Shown here piece by piece: positions 12,064 through 23,880 of a DNA stretch of 64,000 nucleotides. The stretch's first letter is position 1. Every line of letters begins with the position of its first letter. The notes beneath the pieces are model-generated. The model was not told the origin of the DNA. It was given only the letters and a program-made list of their open reading frames with translations, and did no database searches. Source of the DNA: Sequoia sempervirens (lineage: Eukaryota; Streptophyta; Pinopsida; Cupressales; Cupressaceae); contig VDFB02252616.1 of the NCBI GenBank assembly GCA_007258455.2, forward strand, positions 124,231,760 to 124,295,759, given 5' to 3'. The position numbers and the translations under genes were made by a program.

Positions 12064-13943
12064 ATGGTAGAAAAAATATCACAAAGGAAAAGGAAAGAAA
12101 TGGATCTCTACATCAATGAATTATTTGAGTCAGATGACCTTTATAACCGCACAAGCAACTTAAACTTTGGTAACTCTTCTAGTGAACCACCCAAGACATC
12201 TACCAATCCTTTTAAAAAATTCCTCACAAGATACCAACATTGAAAAGTATTTATAGAGGAAGTCAAAACAATTGCCCAAGACCTAGATGTTGCAACAATT
12301 GTAGATGAGATAGTGCTATTGGAACCCAATGGTTCTTGGCCAAAATTTTGCATAGTGGTGCCAAGCGACCTCATGGATTCAATGTAAAAACACTTCAAGT
12401 AGCACCTACACCAAACCAACAAAACCAAGGACTCAACATGTCTACATCTAGTGGTTCCAAGACCCTGCAAATAAATGCTTCTACGCCACAAGGGGCTCCA
12501 ACTAAAACTTCCACCCTGATTCCTACACCTTTATTTGGAACGCAACCAATGAAACAATTAGGGACACAATCCACAACATAAGGTCAATGACACAATCCTT
12601 GATATAGTCCATGTCACAACCTCTTGGTCCTACACCTACTACCATAAGCATATCTTCAAATCCATTTGGAGCATCAAGTGCCATGAACACCACATCGTCA
12701 AATCTATTTCGAACATCTAGTGCTTTGAACACCACATTATCAAATATTTTTGGCACAAATAAAAGGACTAGAGTTCATATTCATGGAACTAATACAAACA
12801 CCAATGTGCCACAAGGTCCTAGCATAAAGGTTCCCCAAAAAGTAAATACACAAGGTTCCTTCCAAGTTAATAGCCAATACACATAAGGTCGAAACACTTT
12901 CAATCCTCTCCCAATGCAGTCCAATACCAACACCTCATACATCGCACCACAAATCCAAATTTCAATTCCAACTTAAACATTCACACCACAAATCCAAAAT
13001 CCAAATGCAACTCAAAAATTCACACTTCATGTCAACAACAACATGTACCATCCCATGCAAACATTGGATCACAAAAAATGAGTTTAGGACCTTACCAAAA
13101 TACAATTGTAAGCACCATAGGCACAACACTCACACCATATGATATCCCAACCAATCAAAATGTTAGCCTTGCAAAAGCAAGTAGAAACCATGACTCTGTC
13201 AAACAAGAAGACTTACTCTATACAAGATTTATTTCCTTACCCATTTGATAGGACATTATACATGCCTCCTCTTTCTCCAAATTATGTCATGCCAACTTTA
13301 CCTAAATATAAAGGAAGAGGAAGCCACATCGTACATGTAAGGGAATTTCATACTGCCTTGATTGACATTGCTTCAGAACAAACATACTTAATGAGATTAT
13401 TTCCTAGGAGTCTCAAAGGACATGCTTTAAATGGTTTGCCCACCTACCAACAAGCATATGATCATGGGACAAAATTGTTGACAAATTTATCACCCAATTT
13501 TCCTTCAATATCAAAAATGACATTATTGCTACCCTATGTCAAACTAAACAAGAAGATGGTGAAACTTTCATTAAAAAGTTCCAAAGATGGAGAAGTTTAG
13601 CTAGTCACTGTCTTGTTGAAATTCCTAAAAAACAAAAAAATATCATGTTTTTGCAAAACCTAAACATAAACTTAAGATATGCATTGGAAACCCATTTTTG
13701 TTCCACACTCACCGACCTTGTTGAAAAGGGGGCCCTCCTTAAGAAAACCATTATCTCTAAAGGGGAAATTAAACATACCAAAACACAAAATGCCCAAGGG
13801 AAATCAAATAATAAAAACAAGTTTTGGTCTCATAAAAAGAATGTAACAAACGATGGAGTCGTAGACATGAAATCTATGAATGGAATAGGTCCCACATTAA
13901 CTCTCAAAGCACCCAACACAAACAATAACACACCATGTGTTTC
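12064..13943 (+). pseudogene. gag: Retrotransposon gag, degenerate (copy C)
   Basis: Starts at ATG 12064 with MVEKISQRKRKEMD, the counterpart of MVETRLQRK starts in copies D and E. A low-complexity S/T/N-rich segment with FG dipeptides follows (about 12520-12765). Then comes the gag core: KKTYSIQDLFPYPFD (13200-13255), a MRLFPRSLKGHAL segment near 13390-13430 and the KFWSHKKNVTNDGVVD motif at 13820-13870. Several stops and at least one frameshift (near 13600) break it. The sequence stops inside the gag tail where an LTR starts at 13944; no protease or polymerase follows. Gag would form the particle that packages element RNA. Confidence 0.75.
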
Positions 13944-14788
13944 TGTAGACATATAAAATTGACCTAGGCCTGAAAACTTTATTTTCTCCATATTTTTTTC
14001 TCAACATAATTAAAATATTTAATTATGTCCTATAGTCAGAAAAATTCAACTATTAATTAAATAATTCACAATTATTTAATTTATTCACATCTTTTATTCC
14101 TCCTGACTATTTAAATAAATAAATAATATTTATTTTGTTTAAACATGTCATTAATTTCCTATGTCCCTCTATAATTAAATAAATTCTTAAATTTATTTAA
14201 TTATTATTTGTCCACTATTTCTTCTTGATTATTTAAATAAATAAACTTTATTTATTTATTTAAATGTGTCATTAATTTCTTATATCTTCTTATAATTAAA
14301 TAAATTCCTTTGATTTATTTAATTATTATCCACCTTGATTTTTTCTTAATTTTGAATAAAATCATTTATTTAAAATTGTCCACTTTCTATTTTCCTACCA
14401 AGTAAATAATTAAAAATCATTATTTACTGTCACATGGTCCCACCACTTTTGAATTAAATTAATTTTTAATTCAAAAGGTCAACTCAGCCATTAAAATTAA
14501 ATAATTTTAAATTATTATTTGATTCTCCAACAACCTCTTTTTCCATGCCCAATATCTTCTTACCACATGCATTTTTGTTCTAAAATCAAATCTCAACTCT
14601 TCATTTCAAATTTTACCCTAATGTTGCCCTAACCCTAATTATTGGTTGTCACATTTAATTTCAACCTTTGATATTAGGGCATAGATCTCATTTGACAATC
14701 CTAGCCATTCATCCAAAATTGACTTTTCTATAAAGGACAATTTCAACCTCATTTGTGATACTTCATGTTCACATAACTTCACATTTTC
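13944..14788 (+). repeat. Partial LTR of the D/E family
   Basis: Begins TGTAGACATATAAAATTGACC immediately after the interrupted gag at 12064-13943. It matches, in reverse, the complete LTR at 42104-43269 through TTTTATTTTCTCCATAT, the TTAAATTATTT-rich blocks and the CTTTTCTATAAA TATA region (about 14723-14735). It is cut at 14788 by the 5' LTR of the large element, losing its 3' third and its PBS. Confidence 0.75.
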
Positions 14789-15908
14789 TGCATACTTAAT
14801 TAATCCTAACATTTAATTAAATATTTATTATTTAATTAAATTCTCTAAAGTCCTCTACATATGATTAAATTTAATTAATTTAATTATATTGTTCATTCAC
14901 TTTATTCTTCCACCTTAATTACATAAATTCACTTTATTTAATTATTTCACATTTATATGTCTACTTAATTAATTAAATAAATACCCTTTATTTATCTTAA
15001 TTAATTATCGCCTTTTGAATTTAACTAAGTCTTTTGATTTAATTAAATTTAAATATTTCCTCTCTCCTATTCAAATATTTCTTCTAATTAATTAAATATT
15101 TTATTTAATTAATTTCATCTACATGTCATTTCCTAAAAAAATAATTAAATATCTTTATTTAATTAATGTCCATATCTTTTCAAATCATTTTATTTAATTA
15201 TGAAATCTTTTATTATTCTTCAAGTCTTAATTAAATGATTATTTAATTGAGAAAAATTTCCATGTCACCCATAAATAAATAATTGAATTTATAATTCATT
15301 ATTTATCTTCTCAAAACTTTCCAAAATCCTCTAAAAAGATGATTTTTTCCATGAAAGAGGAAACAAATCCTACTTTCTATTGTTCTATTTTTCTCTCTAG
15401 TCTTCTCCATCTTCGACCGTTTGATCTGCTAGGATTATCATAGCTATTGATCACATCAGCCAATCACAATCCTTTGAAAGCTCTATAAATATGCCTGCAT
15501 ATCCAAGCATTTGTTCTATTAGGTGATAGGCGATTAGAGAATAGTTGCATTTAGTTAGCATTTATTATCAGCATTAAGAGCATTTGTAATCATAGTTTCT
15601 TTATCAAGTAATCATAGCAATCTACAATCATGCATCATTTAATCAGCCTAATCATATCTTAGCATAGCATGCATCCATCATCTACAATGTCATTCTCTGG
15701 GAGGACTGTTTGTTGAGCTTGGTAAAATCTTAGAGCAACAGTGGGAATCAACAAAATTACTAGAGATAGAGGACAATAGGATGACATCAAGGGAAAAAAA
15801 CTAAGTTTTCACTTCTTTTATTTTGTTTTCTATTTTGATATAATGTTCTATCGGTGTGTTTGATCTTCTTTAATCTGTTTTAAACTTGCACATTTAATCA
15901 ATCACACA
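14789..15908 (+). repeat. 5' LTR of element B
   Basis: Nearly collinear with the 3' LTR at 32325-33518. It lacks roughly 70 bases relative to that copy, some of them at its very start (TGCATACTTAATTAATCC against a longer version). TATA box CTATAAATATG near 15483-15493; the remaining 400 bases to ATCACACA (15908) would be R-U5. Confidence 0.85.
15484..15490 (+). promoter_or_regulatory. TATA box of element B LTR
   Basis: TATAAAT, preceded by GAAAGCTC. The same TATA context is present in the 3' LTR (about 33096) and, reversed, in the LTR at the left edge. Confidence 0.6.
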
Positions 15909-15912
15909 TTTT

Positions 15913-15930
15913 TGGCACCCATCGTGGGGC
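15913..15930 (+). other. Primer-binding site of element B
   Basis: TGGCACCCATCGTGGGGC, four T bases after the LTR end. It differs from the site at 99-116 by two transitions of the CpG-decay type. Confidence 0.85.
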
Positions 15931-18050
15931 CTTGCCTCGTTTTAAAAATCTACTTGCAGATTTCCTAATAGGATTTCATGTTCTGAAGATCGACTTTTCA
16001 AAAAATTTGTGCTTTAGTGCATCCGTCGAATATTTCAACGCACACAAAAAAACTTTTAATGCATCCGCAGATTGTTTCAGTGCTTCGATAGGTCTTTCGG
16101 CGCATCCAGGAACCATTGCAGTGCATCTGAAGATTACTTTAGTGCATAGAGGGAACAAATTGGCACATACATTTAGCTTAATTCATCAAAATTTCATTAA
16201 AAAAATAAATGCATTTTTAGGTTGGCTCATTTAGGCTTTCTTTTAGCGCATTTAAGGTTTTTTGCAATGTTTCTAGTGTCTTTTTTAGCGCATTGACTGG
16301 TTGTTTTAGTGCATATGTATGATCTTTTAGCGCATGCATGTTGTAACTAAACAAGGTTCTGAGTCTAATGCCTTCCGTAGATAGGACCTTTTTTGGCTTA
16401 AAAAGAACCAATCTAGGATAGTCACATCTAGTTTTAAAAAGAAGCAACCCTAGGGTAGACATGGATTAAAATGAACCAATCTAGGATAGTCACCACACAA
16501 TGATTTTTGTGGTTAAAATAAACAACTTTTTTTCATGAAGCAATTATCTTCACATAGTTTAGATCATTGTGATTTGGGCTCTAAAAAGAACACTATTTGC
16601 TTTGTCTATAGCAATAGGTCTATGCTCTCCACTTAACTAGGTGATTGGAATACTAGAACTACCTTTTTAATTCATGCAATTTTACATGCTTTCTTAAATC
16701 CTTTAGAGGGCCTACTCTTGTGGGAAAAAACACTCACCCAAGAAGAACGACCTAAGTGGGAACAACTAAAGTCAAGTTTTCCAACCCACTTTAATCAAAA
16801 TTGAATTCAGGGATAGTCTGCAATTCAACGGTAGTGTGCAAGATAACCATCCCCAAAGCCTTTGTTCTAAAGGTTGGGAGGTCTCTTGAGGGAGTTTATC
16901 ATTTGCTGCACCGAACGGAAACCCTTACTAAGAACCTAGTGTAGAAGTCAACTGATTCAATAGCCAAACATTATAATACTCACGATGCAAGGGGAGGGAA
17001 GAATCTGCCCCCAAGATACTCACCATATAACTGCCAAGGACTGTTTGCTCAGGGGATTCGATATCCACTTTATCACTCTGAGTATGCGCTATAGGAAAAT
17101 GTGAAAACATTAGTTAAAAATAATAATTGAGTGGCTGTTGGTCAACGCAGTAAAAGATATTATGGGATCACCCTATGATGACCTACTTGAGTACTAAGAG
17201 TGAATCTGCCTGAAGTGTTTGTTTGTGCAAAACCAGTGGAAATATTTTGAACATACACTCGATGTTTAGTATAGGGCTTAAAAAAAAATAACTATTTTTA
17301 GAGTGTTTGATGTGTTTTCCTCATGTTAAATCAGATTAAGATCATCCAAGAAAGCACTAAAAATTTGATTGAATTAGCCTTTCTACCAGAATTTGAGCTT
17401 CTATCATCATTATATTAGCTACATCCCCAATATCTTCTATGCTTAGAGACTGGAAATCCACCAAGTTTGTTAAGAAGTCAATTGCCAATAGGATCAAGAA
17501 ACCTAGGAAACATTTAGGTTACAAAAAGACTTTGCAACAAAGAAAATTCCTTTACAAGAGTCAAAACGTCTTGCTTCACTATCGTGAATTCCTTCATAGG
17601 TACCAAGATTTTGTTAGGGGATTTACTGATGAGTACACTATAGAGCCTTTATATTCCCGAGCCTATTTCCAATGAAGAGATCTATCTCAATGACACAATC
17701 ACAATCAACCTCTTAAGTTCAATTTCATACCGCAACCCTCAATTGAATATCCCACTCATCCCAGCCAAATCATTAATTGATCTTGAAAACAAACTAGGCT
17801 ATTTGATACACTTATCATTTTTTGAGATTGGGATCAAATCTTAAAAAGTGCATCTCTTCAAACAAGTTTCTAATTATTGATTCAACTTCCCCAAAAGGAT
17901 CCTGATATCCTTTCATCCTTGAAGACACAATCAAGAGTTAGGAATGTCTTTGATCATATCATAGGATTTTCATCTTATCAGATCAAGACATCATCATTTT
18001 TGCACTTCTCAAACTTGTGATCTAAGTTTAGAAGAATATTTCAAAATAAT
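15931..18050 (+). other. Untranslated leader of element B
   Basis: About 2.1 kb between PBS and gag with no supported gene. The first part (16010-16340) carries the periodic GTGCAT/CGCAT motif. A segment near 16690-16790 (GTGGGAAAAAACACTCACCC) resembles the leader of copy D near 33735. Long leaders are usual for Tat-type elements. Confidence 0.65.
16010..16340 (+). repeat. Periodic GTGCAT/CGCAT leader motif block
   Basis: About twelve copies of a short motif, typically TTTAGTGCAT or TTTAGCGCAT, spaced roughly 25-40 bases apart with unrelated text between. The same kind of block occurs at 30180-30450 (minus), 34430-34645, 40290-40570 (minus) and 41770-42030 (minus). Confidence 0.7.
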
Positions 18051-19855
18051 ATGCCTATTTTTACAAGATCTCAATACAATAAGCTAAGAGGGGATATTCA
18101 ACAAGAAGCTCATATCCTAGGAATTCAAGAAGAAGGTGAGATTAGTAATCCCATTTACAATGTGACTCACAATCCCATTTTCAACAACAACATGGATCAT
18201 AGAGAGGAGAATCCCTTTCCATTTAATCATCTAAAAGACATAGGAAAAACTCCAAATGATAGTGATGATGAATGAGATGAAGAACATCATCTCAAAGAAG
18301 CAAAGCAAGATCCTAAATTTCATCAGGCCTTAGAAAATATTTTAGATTGCAACAGAGAGAAATATTTCCTATATTTGGCTAAAAATGGAGCTAAATTGCC
18401 TCATGATTTTGATACTGAGAACTTAAAGAGCAATCCTAAAGAAACACCCCTGTCTGATCTTAGTGCCTTGTCTCAAGAGATTAAAGCATTACAAGGACAA
18501 ATTAAAGATGTACAAGGGGGAGCCACAATGAAGAAGTATGCTCTTGATGACATCTATCCTTATCCTTTTGATCGACATCTCAACATGGTTCCCTTTCCCA
18601 AGCATTGTGAGATTCTGAAATTCAACAATTATAATGGGAAATAGGATCCAATCGATCATGTCAAAAACTTTCAAAAAATGACTTTAGAATTTTCTCATGA
18701 GGACACTTACTTAATGCATTTGTTTCCTAGGAGTCTTGGAGTCCAATCTATGGAATGGCTATCAAAAATCACACCACTTTTCAATACATTTAAGGAATTA
18801 ATCAACTAGTTCATATCAAAATATTCCTACAACATCCAACATCAAATTACTATGCTGGATCTCTGTAAAGCTAACCAAAAACCTATTGAACTTTTCATTA
18901 ATTTTCTTCAGAGATGGATAAGATTGTTCGCTAGATATTCACATCCTATTCCTGAAAAGGAAAAGATAGGCATCTTCATCAATAGCTTAGATCCATAAAT
19001 GAGATATCGTTTGAATTTGCATTGTTCTCCCTATTTTGAGAAACTGATTGATAATGCCATAAGAATTGAGGGTGCTTTGGTCAAGAGAGGGATACTTAAA
19101 ATTGATAAGGACAATCCTAGCTCTTCAAATCACCACAACAACAATGAAAAATCTAAGTTTTGGACTCACAACAAAAATGTGGTGAATGATGGTGTTGTAG
19201 ATGCAAATCATGTCTCGACTAAGCCATTTATTCTTAGTGCTCCAAGTGCTCCTCACAACAATAACTATAACAATGTGAATTTTGTCAGATTCAAGGAAAC
19301 ATTCCTCCTCCTCTGAGGAACAACGTGAATCAAATTTCTACTCCCAATCAAGGGAATGCCAACAATCAAGGTTATCGTGGAAATAATAATAACAACAATA
19401 CCTTAGGAAATTCCTCAAACACAAATCCACAACGATCTTCATTCTTCTCTAGCAGAAGAACTTTTACTCCACTAGGTCAATCTTTAGAATCTACATTCAA
19501 AGTGTTGATGGCTAAAAATGTCCTTACTTTTCCACCTCAATGCAACTTTGAACCCAATGTGAAGCCTCCATCATGGAATGATGCATACTATTGTGATTAT
19601 CATTGGTGCAAGTGCCATCACACAAATAATTGTCAAGCCCTAAAAAATATCGTCCAAGACTTAATAAAAAATGACACCATCACAATAGAAGGACATCAAT
19701 AATTAAATGAAGACCACCAAGCATTTCACAACCCTTTTCCCAACTATCAAAAGGGTGAGTCTTCTAGAAAAAGTGTGAATCATATCAACGATAATATAAT
19801 CAACCATATCTACACTAACAACGAGTAGGTCAATGTTATAAAAGTTAAGGAAAAG
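18051..19855 (+). pseudogene. gag: gag of element B, degenerate
   Basis: Starts MPIFTRSQYNKLR, typical of plant gypsy polyproteins. One frame runs from 18051 to about 19310, broken by TGA (18273), TAG (18642), TAG in the FKELIN/FISKY segment and TAA (near 18996). It holds the retrotransposon gag core (HEDTYLMHLFPRSLG, FINFLQRWIRLF) and KFWTHNKNVVNDGVVD. A frame change near 19310 leads to RRTFTPLGQSLE, KPPSWNDAYYCDYHWCK and HHTNNC, a variant C/H-rich knuckle (19580-19640). The stops sit where TGG or CAG would be expected, consistent with cytosine deamination. The product would be the capsid protein. Confidence 0.85.
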
Positions 19856-20575
19856 ATGGAATATAGACAAGTCAATGCAACAACAAGGGCACAAGCTAAA
19901 GTCGTCTTAAAGGGCGCTTCTTCAAAATCCACTGTGCCCCCACCTCAACATCAATATGACTTATTCAATCAACTTAGAAAAACTCCTACTCATATTTCTA
20001 TCTTAGAACTCTCGAAGATTTCCCCAGTGCACAAGGAAATTCTAGAAAAGGCCCTCATTGAAACAACTATATCCACTAATCTAGATGTGGACCAATTTCA
20101 AGCCATTGTGGGACACTTGTCCTCACCCACATACCTCTCATTCTTCGAGAAAGACAATTTTTCCATGACTCATCCCCATAATTCATCGTTATACTTAGAA
20201 TTCATGATCCATAAGTTTCATTTTAGATGCCTCCTAATAGATTGAGGGATTGGGTTAAACATATGTACCATGAAGTTAGTTCTTGCCTTAGGATTTTCTG
20301 AGGATTCTATTGATCCTAGAAGAAATATTACCATTAAAGCCTATGATGATGAAGAAAGAGTGTCCAAGGGTTTAATCATGCTGTCGATCAGAGTGGGACT
20401 TGTTATCAAGAATACTTTCTATCAAGTATTAGACTGTGATCTTGCATACAACATCTTGTTTAGTCATCCTTGGATCCACAAAATGAAAGTTGTCTCGTCC
20501 ACATATCATCAATGTCTTAAGTTTCCTTATGATGGACAGGAGATCACAATACCAACTGATAATTCAAACAGTTAG
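19856..20575 (+). pseudogene. Aspartic protease domain of element B, inactivated
   Basis: The frame carries a linker and then the protease: HKFHFRCLLID, stop, then GIGLN. The stop TGA (20243-20245) replaces the first glycine codon directly after the catalytic aspartate (GAT 20240-20242), so the D-G-G type active site reads D-stop-G. The second half (DCDLAYNILFSHPWIHKMK) has the ILGRPWL-like segment of retropepsins. A second stop ends it at 20575. It would have cut the polyprotein. Confidence 0.85.
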
Positions 20576-21864
20576 ACTTGTGCCAACATCAAAGCTAGTC
20601 AAGATACTTTGTTTCCCAACAATCGAGAAGCTCTTACTAGTACTTCTCCCAAATTTGATACACAAATCATTCAGTTAACCAAAAGCTTTGAAAAACAACT
20701 ACGGTTCAAGGATAATGGAGTTGGGGAGTACTCTCTCTTTCTTGCTAATCTACCTACATCGCCTCAGTCACATGGGAAACCTTCTATCACACAACAAATA
20801 TTTGTAGCATCAACATCAACACAACCACCAACAGACCCAAGTACACTGTTTAATGGACGATTTATCAAAGGAAAACTCCCCATGGAAGATCTTGAGGATA
20901 GAGAAGTTCTAAATTTTCTCTATAAAGATGAAGATGAAACAGTCCTTAATGTCAAAATACCAACTGATCAATATGGTAAAGGGTATTCAATCATGCAGAA
21001 GATGGGCTATAATGATAATGGTCCTATCAGAAAGAGAAAAGGAGTAGTTGAGCCTATTCACCTTCTAGGACTTGCTACAAAAGATAAAACAAGACTAGGC
21101 TATGATACTAACTCAAAATAAATAACATCCAATCGGTTGCATGATACTATCCTCCCATTGCAAGAAGCTTCTGATACAAGAGGAGCATGTTTGACAACAA
21201 TTCAAAATTTTGTGGATAATAAATTTGACACAGACTCTGGTGAATACAAATGGGACACCATCTACAATAATGAGTTCTAGAGGGACAAAAATTTTGATGT
21301 GATACACAGGTATACCCCAACTCTAATCGAAGGTGAAGGTGAAGGGTCCCAACCGCAACGATCTAAACTACAAGGTAACTATGATTCTAGTGATATTGAG
21401 TCGGATTTCAATGAACAAGACTATTGTGAGAACAATACCATCATTGATCTGTCTTCTACCTCAGATCATATAGACAACTCTGTTATGATTATAACTATAG
21501 CCAATTTCATGCAGTTCGATGACCCGCTGCCTTTGATCCATCCCAATCTTATTGACTGGGATTCGTCTGAACCTATCGATATACCTATGTTTCCAAGTGA
21601 TGAATCTATCATGAACTTATTTTCTATAGATGACACAAATGATTGTTCCACTAGCGATTTTCAGCATAGATTCTTTATTTAGGAGAGTGTCAAGTCTCCT
21701 AGCTGCAAAATGAAAGATCTAATGGTGAAAACTAGAATCTAGCAGTGTTAGATCAAACAAAAGATAAAACAAAGAGTGTATCAAATGGTGAAAACCTTTT
21801 TAAGGCACCAAATGATGGAAAAATTGACACTCTCCCAGAGCACTATCATGAGTGATTTCCTATC
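20576..21864 (+). pseudogene. Protease-RT linker with G-patch motif
   Basis: The frame at 20609-21121 ends with YGKGYSIMQKMGYNDNG and RKGVVEPI (20978-21055). This matches the G-patch pattern: aromatic-glycine, then a MG-aromatic turn, glycine-rich spacing and a closing PI. G-patch segments are known from betaretroviral and some plant gypsy polyproteins and can bind RNA or RNA helicases. Further down (21299-21682) is an acidic, Asp/Ser-rich stretch (DYCENNTIIDLSSTSDHID), broken by stops. A frame change separates this from the RT. Confidence 0.7.
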
Positions 21865-22990
21865 TTGATTGAGCCTACAAAAGAGGTTAATCTTGAAACT
21901 TCAGAAAAATCAAGGATTCCACAGTTAGCTACATCAATGACAGATAAAGAAGTACCTGAGTTCATGGAATTTCTAAGAGAAAATCAAGTCAACTTTGCTT
22001 GGTCTTATGCAGACATGCTAGGTCTTGATCCCAATCTCGTAATACATCAAACTCAAAAAGACACATCCTCATGTTGCTCTACCGGTTAAAGAAGAACTCA
22101 TAAAACTCCTTGATCTGGGATTTATAATATCAATTGACTATGTAGAATGGATCTCCAACATTGTTCATGTGTCCAAACTAGATGAATGTATCAAAATTTG
22201 CATCAATTTCAGAGATCTTAATAAGGCATGTCCTAAGGATGACTTCCCACTTCCAAACATCAATACTATAGTTGATATGATAGTTGTCCATGCCATGTAT
22301 TCACTAATGGATGGTTTTTCTGGTTACAACCAAATCAAAATTGCACCTGAAGACCAGGAAAAAACAACTTTCACATGTCCATGGGGGACTTATTGTTGGA
22401 ACGTCATGCCTTTCGATCTAAAGAATGTTGGGGATACATATCAAAGAGCTATGACTACAATTTTTCATGACATGATACACACATTCATAGAATATTATGT
22501 AGATTGTATATTGAAAAATTCATACACAAGAGAAGGACATCTTGAAATGTTATCCAAAATCTTTGCAAGGTTAGAAAAGTTCAAATTTTTCCTCAACCCC
22601 AAGAAATGTGTTTTCGGGGTCACATCTAGAAAGCTCTTAGGATACATAGTATCAATAAAAGGAATTGAAGTAGATCCTTCCAAGGTACAAGAAATCATGG
22701 AGATGCCTCCACAAAGGAATATCAGTTAGTTGAGGTCATTACAGGGATGACTTCAATCTATACAAAGGTTCATTACACAACTAGCAGATAAAAGTCTACC
22801 TTTCACACATCTGTTGCATAAGAATGTCCCTTTCAAATGGGAAGACAAGTACATGAAATGGCCTTTCGACAGATCAAGTAGTACCTAATGAACCCACCGA
22901 TTCTAGTACCACCAAATTTGGACAAACCCTCTAATCTTATATATTGAGACATCTTTGGGGGCATTATTAGCACAAGAGGACTCTACAGGA
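21865..22990 (+). pseudogene. pol: Reverse transcriptase of element B, catalytic motif altered
   Basis: NFAWSYADMLGLDPNLV opens the domain; a frameshift near 22075 leads to FRDLNKACPKDDFPLPN, DGFSGYNQIKIAPEDQEK and PFDLKN. The catalytic box reads Y-V-D-C (22496-22507) instead of Y-V-D-D, so the second metal-binding aspartate is lost. LNPKKCVFGV and LLGYIVSIKGIEVDP follow. After a TAG near 22728 the thumb region is interrupted by further stops. This text pattern is characteristic of the Tat lineage. Confidence 0.9.
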
Positions 22991-23880
22991 AAGGAATGTG
23001 TAATTTATTACATCATCTAAATGCTAACAAGTCATGAACTCGACTACACTTTCATCAAGAAGGCTTGTCTAGCAGTAGTATTTTCCTCACAAAAATTTTG
23101 GCACTACATGTTAACTCATACAATCAATCTTGTTGCAAAGATTCATCCACTTAAGTATCAATTGAACAAGGCTACATTAACAAGAAGGTTAGCAAAATGG
23201 TTCATGATCTTAAGTGAGTTTGACATCTGATATGTTGATTGCAAAGCAATTAAAGGGAAAGTTATCGCTGATCAACTAGTTGACACATCACTACAAGCAG
23301 AGCATCCCATGCATATCAAATTTCTAGATGCTGATGTTTTCACTGTAGAATCAAAACAACCATGGTCATTATACTTTGATGGTTCTTAAACTCAACACGG
23401 ATCGGGGGCATGCATACTCTTTGTTACCCCTCAAGGACACACCATTCCTCAGTCATATAGGCTAATGTTTCCATGCACTAACAACATAGTCGAGTATGAA
23501 ACTTTAATCACTGGACTCAAGATCGCATTAAAATAGATGATCACAAAACTACAAGTTTATGGCGACTCATGGTTAGTCATAAATCAGATCAATGATGATT
23601 ATAAGACCAAAGATGACAAACTATTTCCATATAAGAAAATGGTTGATGATTTCAAGAAATACTTCATGGATATCAAGTTCATATAGATTCCACAACTTGA
23701 TAGCAAAGCAGCTGACACCATGGCCACGATCGCATCATTGCTACAACTCCTAGAAAATTAGGCTCACTATGAATTTATGGTGGAACAATTATTTGCACCT
23801 GCCTATGACACACCTGAAATCCAAATCATTTGCCACTTAGTAGGATCTAATTCACCTTGGTATGGCAAGATTTATGCCTA
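22991..23880 (+). pseudogene. pol: RT tail and RNase H domain(s) of element B
   Basis: LDYTFIKKACLAVVFSSQKF to LAKWFMILSEFDI (23034-23229) is the first RNase H-like segment next to the RT. A second, archaeal-type RNase H segment follows: WSLYFDGS, stop, then HGSGACI (about 23360-23410), IVEYETLITGLKIAL, YGDSWLVINQIND and KAADTMATIASLLQ. The catalytic aspartates and glutamate are still visible. Stops fall at tryptophan-, tyrosine- and glutamine-type positions. Having both segments fits the dual RNase H known for the Tat lineage. Confidence 0.8.
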
